Source: Cupriavidus sp. D384 (GTDB taxonomy: Bacteria; Pseudomonadota; Gammaproteobacteria; Burkholderiales; Burkholderiaceae). From it: a stretch of DNA of 64,000 nt. A program made the position numbers and the translations under genes. Each line of letters begins with the position of its first letter. The stretch's first letter is position 1. Below are positions 48,610 through 56,530 of the stretch, piece after piece. Under the pieces are notes generated by a model. The model searched no databases and was not told where the DNA came from. It saw only the letters and a program-made list of their open reading frames with translations. The stretch spans positions 16,073 through 80,072 of the forward strand of contig NZ_BBQI01000010.1 in the NCBI RefSeq assembly GCF_001652915.1, written 5' to 3'.

Positions 48610-49989
48610 CTACTGTGCGATGCCCGGAATCGTCAGCGACACCGGCATGGCCTCGGGCCCGGCGGTACAGGACACGATCACCGTGAACGGTCCCGACCCG
48701 GTGGATACCACCTGCGCCAGATTGGCTCCGAACGGAATGATCGAGACCGGACCGCTGCCCACCTGCCAGTTCCACGTGTTATTGCAGCCCATGATGCCTT
48801 CGTCGACGCCACGATGCAGCAGGTGCGCGGACACCGGTGCCCCGCCACCCGGCACGATGAACGGGTCCGGGCCGCTGTAGATCAGGCCCCACGTCGGCTG
48901 CTCGGTCACCAGCAGCTGGGCGCGCGGCTTGGCGGTCAGCGTCAGGCTGCCGGCCATCTCGTCGAGCACGCTTTGCAGCGGTGCAATGCCGGTTGGGCGG
49001 CTGGTGCTGACCGTGGTCACGTGCGTGGCCGAGTTCGGCAGCACCGCCAGCGATGGCGAAGTGGTCATGTACGTCCACAGCCCCGTGAAGTCGGCCGTCG
49101 CGTCGGTCTCGTCATTGCGCAGCACGCGCGAGTCATAGGTCTGCGGATAGCCGTTCAGCACGTTCAGCGCGTTGATCTGCTGGCCGAATTGCGACAGCAC
49201 CAGGCGATAGGTCGACACGCTGCTCTTGAACACCGACACCAGGAACGCGCCGGTCAGGGTATTGCCGTCGGGCGCGGTGACCTGCACGGTGACCACCGAC
49301 TGTGCGGCCGTGTCGCTGGCGTTCACGCCGCGCAGCGTGCCCACGTTGCTGGCGGCTGTCACCTGAACCGCCGACGTGCTGCTGCGCCAGGCCCAGCCTG
49401 TGGCAGCCGCGGAGCGGTTGGCGCCATCGCTGTCGATCAGCGATGCCGTCACCGGCAACACCTGGCCGTCGGTCATCGACAGCACCGGGTATGGCAGCGC
49501 CAGGCTGTAGGTACGCACGCCCGGTGCCACCACGGTGATCGTCGCGGCCACCTGCGGCAGCGCGGGAGTGGTGCCGTTGGCGCCGGTAACCGTTGCCAGC
49601 ACGTTCACGGCCGTCGTGCCCACGCCCACGCCGGTCACCACGGCGCTGCCAGGGATGGTGCCGTTGGCCACAGCCGCCATGGAGCCGTTGTTGCTGGTCC
49701 AGACGAAGGTCGTGGTGCCCGTGACATCGTTGCCGAGATCGTCGACGACCGACGCCGTCAGCGAGATCGTGCTGCCCACGCCCACCTGGCCCGACGTGCG
49801 GTTCATCACCAGCGTGTACGACTTGGCAACCGCCGTGGTGCCGCCACCAGCGCTGCCGCCGGCATCGCCACCGGCCCCGGCCGGTGCAGTCGTGCCGGCG
49901 CCCGAACTGCCGCCTCCGCCGCCGCACGCTGCCATCAGCATGGCCGTCGCCATGCACACGATCCACCCCGTCCACGCACGTGTACGCAT
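48610..49989 (-). CDS. Lipoprotein with Ig-like beta-sandwich repeats
   Basis: 459-residue predicted lipoprotein. Signal MRTRAWTGWIVCMATAMLMA ends in lipobox MAAC, then a Gly/Ser/Ala-rich linker. The rest is Thr/Val/Ser-rich beta repeats of the bacterial Ig-like type, for example SYTLVMNRTSGQVGVGSTIS and VRTYSLALPYPVLSMTDGQ, each followed by VTAS(L/V)xDxxG. The C-terminus has a single Cys pair (MGCNN, VSCTAG). Surface or periplasmic role, function unknown. AAGGGGG before the ATG at 49989 supports the start. Confidence 0.82.
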   Translation of the reverse strand: MRTRAWTGWIVCMATAMLMAACGGGGGSSGAGTTAPAGAGGDAGGSAGGGTTAVAKSYTLVMNRTSGQVGVGSTISLTASVVDDLGNDVTGTTTFVWTSNNGSMAAVANGTIPGSAVVTGVGVGTTAVNVLATVTGANGTTPALPQVAATITVVAPGVRTYSLALPYPVLSMTDGQVLPVTASLIDSDGANRSAAATGWAWRSSTSAVQVTAASNVGTLRGVNASDTAAQSVVTVQVTAPDGNTLTGAFLVSVFKSSVSTYRLVLSQFGQQINALNVLNGYPQTYDSRVLRNDETDATADFTGLWTYMTTSPSLAVLPNSATHVTTVSTSRPTGIAPLQSVLDEMAGSLTLTAKPRAQLLVTEQPTWGLIYSGPDPFIVPGGGAPVSAHLLHRGVDEGIMGCNNTWNWQVGSGPVSIIPFGANLAQVVSTGSGPFTVIVSCTAGPEAMPVSLTIPGIAQ

Positions 49990-50184
49990 GATTGCCCCCT
50001 TTGTCGTTATCAATCCCGTTCCTGCTGCTGTCAGCCTAGGCGGGATGTGGATGGCGATGTACTGGCCAGAGGACTGAGCGCTTTCCCACATATCGGGTGG
50101 AACTCATCCGTTCGGGGTAAGGCTCCGACGTGCGGAATCCCACGTTCGCGGCCGAATCGGACTGGTCAGACGAAATACCGGCGG

Positions 50185-50214
50185 TTGACGCTGCAGCGCC
50201 TTTTGCACTACGCT
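50185..50214 (+). promoter_or_regulatory. Probable leuA promoter
   Basis: TTGACG (50185-50190) and TACGCT (50209-50214) are separated by 18 bases, giving a start near 50221 and a leader of about 330 bases before leuA. The stretch 49990-50184 upstream holds no recognised gene. Confidence 0.55.
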
Positions 50215-50262
50215 CTGTGTGTTCGACCCCGCCAGATGGCGGAGCGATATCCTTCTCGCACG

Positions 50263-50427
50263 ATGCCAGCCAACTCCCTCGACCTCCGCCACGCCGCAGA
50301 TGCCTCGCGCATCGGTGCCGCCGTGCGCGCGCGCGTTGAGGGTTCGCTGGTCGCCCTGACCTCGTGCCGCGCCCTGCTGGGCGCTTCCTCGCTACTGCTA
50401 GGCCTACCGATCGGTTGCCGGGCCTAG
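50263..50427 (+). CDS. Leucine-rich leader peptide of leuA
   Basis: 54-codon frame ending at TAG 50425-50427. Its last third reads RALLGASSLLLGLPIGCRA: six Leu codons fall within eleven codons (50374-50406), three of them CTA, a rare Leu codon in GC-rich genomes. This is the classic form of an attenuation control peptide ahead of a leucine-synthesis gene. The start is uncertain: ATG at 50236 is also in frame, and neither has a strong ribosome-binding site. The terminal hairpins are in the attenuator entry. Confidence 0.65.
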   Translation: MPANSLDLRHAADASRIGAAVRARVEGSLVALTSCRALLGASSLLLGLPIGCRA

Positions 50428-50466
50428 TGCCCTGTGGCAGTTCGGCAGCCGTTCGCCACCCTTTTT
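50398..50466 (+). promoter_or_regulatory. Transcription attenuator of leuA
   Basis: Four segments can be read. Segment 1 CTAGGCC (50398-50404, over the Leu codons) pairs with segment 2 GGCCTAG (50421-50427). Segment 2, as TGCCGGGC (50416-50423), can instead pair with segment 3 GCCC/GGCA (50429-50432 and 50436-50439). Segment 3, as GTGGC (50434-50438), pairs with segment 4 GCCAC (50455-50459) plus inner CGG/CCG, followed by T5 (50462-50466), a terminator. A ribosome stalled at the Leu codons would hide segment 1 and favour 2:3, letting transcription reach leuA. Confidence 0.68.
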
Positions 50467-50552
50467 CCGTTTTCCCGTTTTTCCCATTCACGCGAAGCCC
50501 TCGTACGCCGAGCCGCTTCCTGATGCTTCCTTAGCGAGGAAGGAGATACCCC

Positions 50553-52247
50553 ATGCCCATGTTGCGCAACCCCGCCACCAAATACCGTCCCGCCACCGTA
50601 GTCGACCTGCCCGACCGCGTCTGGCCCTCGCGCCAGATCACGCACGCCCCGCGCTGGATGAGCACCGATCTGCGCGATGGCAACCAGGCGCTGATCGAGC
50701 CAATGAACAGCGCCCGCAAGCTGCGCTTCTTCGAACAGCTGGTGAAGGTTGGCCTCAAGGAGATTGAAGTCGCGTTCCCGTCGGCGTCGCAGACCGATTT
50801 CGATTTCGTCCGCATGCTGATCGAGGAAGACCGCATTCCGGACGACGTCACCATCGTGGTGCTGACCCAGGCGCGCGAAGACCTGATCCGCCGCACCGTG
50901 GAATCGGTGCGTGGCGCCAGACGCGCCACCGTGCACCTGTACAACCCGATCGCCCCGGCGTGGCGCCGCATCGTGTTCAACGCATCGCGCGAGGAGATCA
51001 AGGAAGTGGCCGTGTCGGGCACGCGCCTGATCCGCGAACTGACCGATGCCATGCCGGAAACGGCCTGGTCCTACGAGTATTCGCCCGAAACCTTCAGCCT
51101 GGCCGAGCTCGACTTCTCGCTGGAAGTGTCCGATGCCGTATCGGCCGTCTGGCAGCCGGATGCGAAGCGTCCGATGATCCTGAACCTGCCGACCACGGTG
51201 GAATGCAGCACGCCCAACATCTTTGCCGACCAGATCGAATGGATGCACCGGCATCTGGCGCGCCGCGAACACATCGTGCTGTCCGTCCATCCGCATAACG
51301 ACCGCGGCACGGCGGTGGCGGCTGCGGAGCTGGCCGTGATGGCTGGCGCAGACCGCGTGGAAGGCTGCCTGTTCGGCAACGGCGAGCGCACCGGCAACGT
51401 CGACCTGGTCACGCTGGCCCTGAATCTCTACACGCAAGGCGTGGACCCCGAACTCGATTTTTCCGATATCGATGAAGTGCGCCAGTGCGTGGAACACTGC
51501 AACCAGCTGCCCGTGCATCCGCGCCATCCGTATGTCGGCGATCTCGTGTTCACCGCCTTTTCCGGCTCGCACCAGGACGCCATCCGCAAAGGCTTTGCGC
51601 AGCAGAAGCCGGACGCGATCTGGGAAGTGCCCTACCTGCCGATCGACCCCGCCGACCTGGGCCGCAGCTATGACGCGGTGATCCGTGTGAACAGCCAGTC
51701 GGGCAAGGGCGGCATGGCGTACCTGCTGGAGCAGGCGCACGGCATCTACATGCCGCGCCGGCTGCAGATCGAGTTCAGCCGCGCGGTGCAGGTGATGACC
51801 GACGAGACCGGGCTCGAAGCCAGTGCCGAAGACCTCTACGCGCTGTTCCGCCGCGAGTACCTCGACGTTGACGCGCCGCTGCGCTATGTGTCGCACCGCA
51901 TGGTGTCGACCAGCGACAACGCCGTGGAAATCGAGATGGAAGTGACACGCGACGGCCAGCCGGTGCGGGTACGCGGCGCGGGCAACGGCCCCATCGACGC
52001 AACGGTCGACGCATTGTCGCGTGGCCTGGGTCTTGCCGTGCGCGTGATGGACTACCACGAGCACGCCATGACCACCGGCGCCGACGCCAATGCAGCCTGC
52101 TATGTGGAAGTGCGCGTTGGCGATTCGGCCACGGGCTTTGGGGCCGGCGTGAACGCCAGCATCGTTACGGCATCGCTGAAGGCCATGGTGTCGGGTGTCA
52201 ACCGGCACATGCAGGCACGGGACCAGGACCAGGCTGAAGCCGCCTGA
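50553..52247 (+). CDS. leuA: 2-isopropylmalate synthase
   Basis: 564-residue long-form LeuA, first committed enzyme of leucine synthesis (acetyl-CoA plus 2-ketoisovalerate). The catalytic HMGL barrel shows [15 protein letters not shown] (metal Asp, catalytic Arg), [20 protein letters not shown] (metal His pair) and [20 protein letters not shown]. The C-terminal regulatory domain (from about 440, [20 protein letters not shown]) gives leucine feedback. AGGAG precedes the ATG. An attenuator-like leader lies upstream, so control is likely at both transcript and protein levels. Confidence 0.96.
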   Translation: MPMLRNPATKYRPATVVDLPDRVWPSRQITHAPRWMSTDLRDGNQALIEPMNSARKLRFFEQLVKVGLKEIEVAFPSASQTDFDFVRMLIEEDRIPDDVTIVVLTQAREDLIRRTVESVRGARRATVHLYNPIAPAWRRIVFNASREEIKEVAVSGTRLIRELTDAMPETAWSYEYSPETFSLAELDFSLEVSDAVSAVWQPDAKRPMILNLPTTVECSTPNIFADQIEWMHRHLARREHIVLSVHPHNDRGTAVAAAELAVMAGADRVEGCLFGNGERTGNVDLVTLALNLYTQGVDPELDFSDIDEVRQCVEHCNQLPVHPRHPYVGDLVFTAFSGSHQDAIRKGFAQQKPDAIWEVPYLPIDPADLGRSYDAVIRVNSQSGKGGMAYLLEQAHGIYMPRRLQIEFSRAVQVMTDETGLEASAEDLYALFRREYLDVDAPLRYVSHRMVSTSDNAVEIEMEVTRDGQPVRVRGAGNGPIDATVDALSRGLGLAVRVMDYHEHAMTTGADANAACYVEVRVGDSATGFGAGVNASIVTASLKAMVSGVNRHMQARDQDQAEAA

Positions 52248-52280
52248 CTGGCCGGACCTATCGGATCTGCCTGAAAAACG

Positions 52281-52306
52281 GTGTGCCCTGCCCCCACAGG
52301 GCACAC
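52281..52306 (+). terminator. Hairpin downstream of leuA, probable terminator
   Basis: GTGTGCCCTG (52281-52290) and CAGGGCACAC (52297-52306) make a perfect 10-bp stem 33 bases after the leuA stop. The plus-strand flank lacks a good T-run; the minus-strand flank has TTTTT. The remaining gap up to ompW (52307-52518) shows nothing recognisable. Confidence 0.5.
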
Positions 52307-52518
52307 CTGAAAAGACGTCCTGGCGGACGCCCACGACATGCGCGGTGCACAACCACGAGCCCACAGCGTAAGGGCCGCGACGCGCGTACGCCACGAATAA
52401 ATCCGCATGTCCATAGAAGCATCAGGCGGGTGCCGCAAGCCCTTTCGAGCGTGCGACGCGGGGTCGTGTCGCGCGTTGACGACGTAGTTGCACGCAATTT
52501 GTGTCGACTGCACTTCAC

Positions 52519-52532
52519 TTGTTCTGCATCAA
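52519..52532. promoter_or_regulatory. FNR/Anr-like box upstream of ompW
   Basis: TTGTT-CTGC-ATCAA matches TTGAT-N4-ATCAA at nine of ten positions, 64 bases before the ompW ATG. ompW is oxygen/FNR-responsive in enterobacteria, which fits, but the assignment here is inference. Confidence 0.5.
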
Positions 52533-52595
52533 AGTTTGAGTACCTTGCACAAGACAAACTGGTCGCACTTTTTCGATGTTTAGTGCCTGACCAAC

Positions 52596-53252
52596 ATGAC
52601 GACTGCAACTTCTCCTCGCCGCAAGACCCTCGTTTCCTCCCTCTGCATGGCGCTCGCCGCCGCCACCATCGGTACGCTTTCCGCGCCTGCAGCCGCCGCT
52701 GACGAGACGCAGGGCAACTGGATGGTCCGCCTGCGCGGCACCTATCTGGACATGGCAAACAAGTCCGACCCTGTCGGCGGCGCCGGAGCATCGGATCGCA
52801 TCCATGTCAACAACAAGTGGATTCCCGAAGTCGATATCACCTATTTCATCGTGCCGAATATCGCGGCCGAACTGGTGCTGACCATCCCGCAGAAGCAGGA
52901 CGTAAGCCTTGACGGCTCGAAGATCGGCACGTTCAAGCATCTGCCGCCGAGCCTGCTGCTGCAGTACCACTTCCTGCCGAATGGCACGTTCCGCCCGTAT
53001 ATCGGTGCCGGTGTGAACGCCACGCGCATCTATGGCGCTGACCTGGCCGGTGGCACACTGGGCCTGGACAAGTGGAGCGTGGGTCCGGCACTGCAGATCG
53101 GCATGGACTACAAGCTCAACAAGAACTGGTTCCTGAATGTCGACGCCAAGAAGGTCTGGATTTCCAGCAACGTCTACGCGAACGGCGTCAAGGTTTCGAC
53201 CGTCAGCCTCGACCCGTGGCTGTTCAGCGCCGGCGTGGGCTATCGCTTCTGA
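52596..53252 (+). CDS. ompW: OmpW-family outer-membrane protein
   Basis: 218-residue eight-strand barrel. Signal peptide to AAA-A (about 35), then GNWMVRLRGTYLDMANKSD, NNKWIPEVDITYFIVPNIAA, HLPPSLLLQYHFLPNG, FRPYIGAGVNATRIYG and the final LDPWLFSAGVGYRF ending in Phe, the BAM signal. OmpW passes small hydrophobic molecules by family. Monocistronic, between an FNR-like box and a strong terminator. Confidence 0.95.
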   Translation: MTTATSPRRKTLVSSLCMALAAATIGTLSAPAAAADETQGNWMVRLRGTYLDMANKSDPVGGAGASDRIHVNNKWIPEVDITYFIVPNIAAELVLTIPQKQDVSLDGSKIGTFKHLPPSLLLQYHFLPNGTFRPYIGAGVNATRIYGADLAGGTLGLDKWSVGPALQIGMDYKLNKNWFLNVDAKKVWISSNVYANGVKVSTVSLDPWLFSAGVGYRF

Positions 53253-53339
53253 TCACCTACGGATTTAAGGTTTTTCCGAGACTTTCCATTTTGTCTCCTC
53301 GAAGGAAGGCCGCCTAACCGACGTCCTTCCCGCCTCACT

Positions 53340-53366
53340 GCGCGCGGCAATCCCGCGCGCTTTTTT
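53340..53366 (+). terminator. Intrinsic terminator of ompW
   Basis: GCGCGCGG (53340-53347) pairs with CCGCGCGC (53353-53360) and is followed by TTTTTT. A second imperfect GGAAGG/CCTTCC hairpin precedes it. Confidence 0.93.
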
Positions 53367-53401
53367 ATTTCTGATTCCCCTGGGGGTGTGAGGCTGGGAT
53401 T

Positions 53402-53428
53402 GGGCGCGCCGGATGCACCGGCGCGCCC
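53402..53428 (-). terminator. GC hairpin after the AMP nucleosidase gene
   Basis: GGGCGCGCCGG and CCGGCGCGCCC form an 11-bp perfect stem with a 5-base loop just past the amn stop. It lacks a T-run on the minus strand, so its strength as a terminator is uncertain. Confidence 0.5.
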
Positions 53429-53434
53429 CCGAGG

Positions 53435-54925
53435 TCAGCGGAACGCCGGTTCGTCGAAACTGCGCAACTTGCGCGAGTGCAGCTGCTCGACACCGTTCTC
53501 GCGCAGGATGCGGATGGCTTCCAGGCCAATCGTCATATGCTGGCTGACACGCTGGCGATAAAACGCATTCGCCATGCCGCGAAGCTTCAGTTCGCCGTGC
53601 AGCGGCTTGTCGGAAACGCACAGCAACGTGCCATATGGCACACGCAGGCGGAAACCATTGGCCGCCACAGCCGCGCTTTCCATATCGATTGCAATCGCCC
53701 GCGACTGATTGAAGCGCGCGTAAAGCGCCTTCGACTTCAATTCCCAGTTGCGGTCATCGGTGGACACAACCGTACCGGTGCGCATGCGCGTCTTCATCTC
53801 GGTGCCGGACAAACCCGTGACGCGGGCCACTGCCTCTTGCAGTGCCACCTGGATTTCGGCAATCGGAGGCACCGGCACCCATGGCGGCAGGTCGTGGTCC
53901 AGCACGTGGTCGTCACGCACGTAGGCGTGCGCCAGCACGTAATCGCCCAGTTGCTGCGAGCGGCGCAGTCCGCCACAGTGGCCCACCATCAGCCAGCAAT
54001 GCGGACGCAGCACGGCCAGGTGGTCGGTCATGGTCTTGGCGTTCGACGGCCCCACGCCGATGTTCACCAGCGTCACGCCGAGCCCGTCCTCGCGCACCAG
54101 GTGATAGGCAGGCATCTGCGGCAGCGCCTTCGGACGCGCGGCGTCGTCGGGCTCGGTGCCGCCCAGGTCCTGCATCACATCGCCGGGCTCGACAAAGCGC
54201 ACGTAGCCGTCGCCACCGTCGCCAGACATCAGGCTGCGTCCCAACGTCACGAACTCGTCGACATATCGCTGATAGTTCGTGAACAGCACAAAGCGCTGGA
54301 AATGGTGGGGCGCCGTGCCCGTGTAGTGATAAAGCCGCTGCAGCGCCAGGTCCACGCGTTCGGCCGGGAACAGCGACAACGGCCAGGCCTCGCCAGGCGT
54401 GGGCTCGTAGGTGCCGTTGGCGATCGAATCGTCGATGCGGCTCAGTTCGGGCAGCACGAACGAGGCTTCCAGTTCGCGAGCCTGCGTGTAGCTGATGTCG
54501 GTGGTCGATGCCTCGATCACGAACGGCAGCGGTATCGGCCGGCGCGACAGGCCCACCACCACCGGCACGCGGTGATAGCGCATCAGCCGCTCGATCTGGT
54601 CGCGGTAGTAGTCGCACAGCAGATCGGGCCGCGTGACCGTGGTGCCGTACACGCCGGGGTAGGCCACCGTGCCCCAGGACGGGCGGCTGTCGGTGACCAT
54701 GGTTTCCAGGTTGACGGAAATGCCGAGATACGGATAGCACGCGTGGGCCGCCGACGGCAGCGGCTTGCCCTTGGCAAACGCGTCGAAGCGCGCTCGCACG
54801 GCCGCCACGGAGCTGTCGTAGATCTCGCGGATGCGCGCCATTGCGCTATCGGCATCGCTGAACTCGGCCAGTTGGTCGGCCGGGTGTGCGGAGGAGAAGA
54901 TCGGGGCGTTCATGACAGCCATCAT
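53435..54925 (-). CDS. amn: AMP nucleosidase
   Basis: About 496-residue Amn that hydrolyses AMP to adenine and ribose 5-phosphate; cytoplasmic. The N-terminal regulatory domain (PLPSAAHACYPYLGISVNLE) precedes the nucleoside-phosphorylase-like catalytic domain with GVTLVNIGVGPSNAKTMTDH, LMVGHCGGLRRSQQLGDYVL, VVSTDDRNWELKSKALYARF and AIDMESAAVAANGFRLRVPY (ribose-binding ME). Three in-frame ATGs (54925, 54922, 54913) are possible; 54925 has GGAAG upstream. Confidence 0.95.
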   Translation of the reverse strand: MMAVMNAPIFSSAHPADQLAEFSDADSAMARIREIYDSSVAAVRARFDAFAKGKPLPSAAHACYPYLGISVNLETMVTDSRPSWGTVAYPGVYGTTVTRPDLLCDYYRDQIERLMRYHRVPVVVGLSRRPIPLPFVIEASTTDISYTQARELEASFVLPELSRIDDSIANGTYEPTPGEAWPLSLFPAERVDLALQRLYHYTGTAPHHFQRFVLFTNYQRYVDEFVTLGRSLMSGDGGDGYVRFVEPGDVMQDLGGTEPDDAARPKALPQMPAYHLVREDGLGVTLVNIGVGPSNAKTMTDHLAVLRPHCWLMVGHCGGLRRSQQLGDYVLAHAYVRDDHVLDHDLPPWVPVPPIAEIQVALQEAVARVTGLSGTEMKTRMRTGTVVSTDDRNWELKSKALYARFNQSRAIAIDMESAAVAANGFRLRVPYGTLLCVSDKPLHGELKLRGMANAFYRQRVSQHMTIGLEAIRILRENGVEQLHSRKLRSFDEPAFR

Positions 54926-55172
54926 ACCGCCAGCTTCCGGCGCGCAACAGGCCATCGCGCGCCTGGTCTCGAGATCGCACATGCGTGCGGGCGGTCGCAT
55001 TTTCCGGACAAAGTTGTTTGACGTCGCCGCATCGGCTTCGCTACACTCTGTCGCCGAAATGCGCGACAAATAGCGCGACATATCGCGCGAAAACGCGGCG
55101 CAGCCGCTCTGCGCCCCCCACTTCTGGAGGGTCTGCATGCAGCGCTCCGGAATCACGCAGGAGGAATTGTCG

Positions 55173-55562
55173 ATGGAAATCCGTAATCCGTTGCCCGCAG
55201 AGGTAGAGGCAGCCCGGCTGCTGCTGGCTGCCAACGGCTGGCAACAACGGGTCGGCAATCCCGAGCGCTTCGCGCAACTGATCGCCAACTCGCAACGCGT
55301 GGCGGTGGCAGTGGAAAACGGCGAGGTCATCGGCTTCGCTCGCGCACTCTGCGACGATATCTCCAACGGCTACATCTCGATGGTCGCCGTGGCGCCCCAA
55401 CATCGCCGCCGTGGCATTGGCCGCGCTTTGCTGCGCCATGTGATGGGCAACGACCCGGACATTACCTGGGTACTGCGCGCCGCCCGCTCTTCCGAGGCGG
55501 CATTCTTCGGCCAGCTGGGCTTCACGCCATCGATGGTGGCAATGGAGTGGCGCCGCCGCTAA
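55173..55562 (+). CDS. GNAT-family N-acetyltransferase
   Basis: 129-residue GNAT acetyltransferase. The acetyl-CoA loop is HRRRGIGRALL, preceded by the strand YISMVAVAP; the C-terminal FFGQLGFTPSMVAMEWRR is the usual beta-bulge end. Acceptor unknown. AGGAGG eight bases before ATG 55173 supports this start, but ATG 55137 is also in frame behind GGAGGG, giving 12 more residues. The region upstream has GCGCGACA repeats. Confidence 0.88.
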   Translation: MEIRNPLPAEVEAARLLLAANGWQQRVGNPERFAQLIANSQRVAVAVENGEVIGFARALCDDISNGYISMVAVAPQHRRRGIGRALLRHVMGNDPDITWVLRAARSSEAAFFGQLGFTPSMVAMEWRRR

Positions 55563-55591
55563 GGCGCAGCGTCCGCCGCCTGCCGGCCCGG

Positions 55592-56332
55592 CTACTGGTC
55601 CATCGCACGGCGAAATTCTTCGGCAGTCCCCATCTGGCGGAACAGCTTGCCACCGGGCGCGAACCGGTCGGCACTCGATAGCCCGCCCACCACCACCGGA
55701 TCGAAACCGGCATCGCGCACCAGCCCGGCCGCCACGGACAGCGCCTCGGCATCGTTGCCGGCCATCGGCACCGCCATCAACGGCGGCTTGCGGTGACTTT
55801 CGCGCGTGAACTCCGCCGCGCCCGTGAAATTGAACACCCGCACGATGCGCGCACCCGCCAGGTATCTGGCCGTGGTGGCGCCGATGCCGTTGGCCTTGAC
55901 CTCGTCCACGATGGCGCCGTCGCGCGCTGCCACGGCGTTGGTGGCGTCCAGCACGATCTTGCCCTGCCAGCGGTTCTGCTGGCCCACATCGGGCACCGCA
56001 CCATAGGGCACGGCCAGCAGAATCACGTCGGCAAACGCCACGGCCTGCGCAACCGTACCGGCCTGGGCCAGCGGCCCAAGGGAATCGGTCAGCGTCTTCA
56101 GTTCCTCGGGATGGCGCGAAGCAAACATCACCGGATGGCCCGCCTTCACCAGCAGGCTGCCCACGGCACTGCCCAGCCGGCCCGAACCGACCACGCCAAT
56201 CTTCGATTTCCCCTTGCCCTGCGGGGCCTGCGCCACGGCGTGCCCGGCCGGCACCGCCAGCAGCGCTGACCATCCGCCGGCAATCAAGAGCCTGCGCCGC
56301 CCGTGCGACATTCCCCGAAATCCGTGCGCCAT
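55592..56332 (-). CDS. Exported NAD(P)-binding F420-reductase-like protein
   Basis: 246-residue protein with an N-terminal Arg-rich signal (SHGRRRLLIAGGWSALLA, cleavage near AVA-Q). The mature part is an NADPH-dependent F420 reductase/ProC-like Rossmann fold: IGVVGSGRLGSAVGSLLVKA (GxGxxG), then VILLAVPYGAVPDV and DATNAVAARDGAIVDE. Close relatives are annotated 'NADPH-dependent F420 reductase' though these bacteria are not known F420 users. GGAGGG supports ATG at 56332. A twin-Arg export route is possible because the cofactor must be folded in. Confidence 0.87.
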   Translation of the reverse strand: MAHGFRGMSHGRRRLLIAGGWSALLAVPAGHAVAQAPQGKGKSKIGVVGSGRLGSAVGSLLVKAGHPVMFASRHPEELKTLTDSLGPLAQAGTVAQAVAFADVILLAVPYGAVPDVGQQNRWQGKIVLDATNAVAARDGAIVDEVKANGIGATTARYLAGARIVRVFNFTGAAEFTRESHRKPPLMAVPMAGNDAEALSVAAGLVRDAGFDPVVVGGLSSADRFAPGGKLFRQMGTAEEFRRAMDQ

Positions 56333-56530
56333 CGCCTGCCCTCCGCGTTGCCCCGCTCCGATCACTCTAGGCGAATCCCGATGAAAAATCCGGGGCTACC
56401 GATACGTCAGGCTGTCACAGGTACGTCATCCCTTGTTCATAGACTGTCGCGCGGCCACGTGCCGCCCACGCCGCACGGGCCGCACGCGGCGCACGCAACG
56501 ACCGACACAACAACGACAACGGGGAAGAAC

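Noticed and set aside
48337..50427. A 696-codon plus-strand frame over the Ig-like lipoprotein
   Set aside because: It is antisense to a gene with signal peptide, lipobox and beta repeats, and is His/Arg/Gly-rich without homology. Only its last ~54 codons are kept as the leader peptide.
53477..55021. 514-codon plus-strand frame antisense to amn
   Set aside because: No domain resemblance; opposite a full-length AMP nucleosidase.
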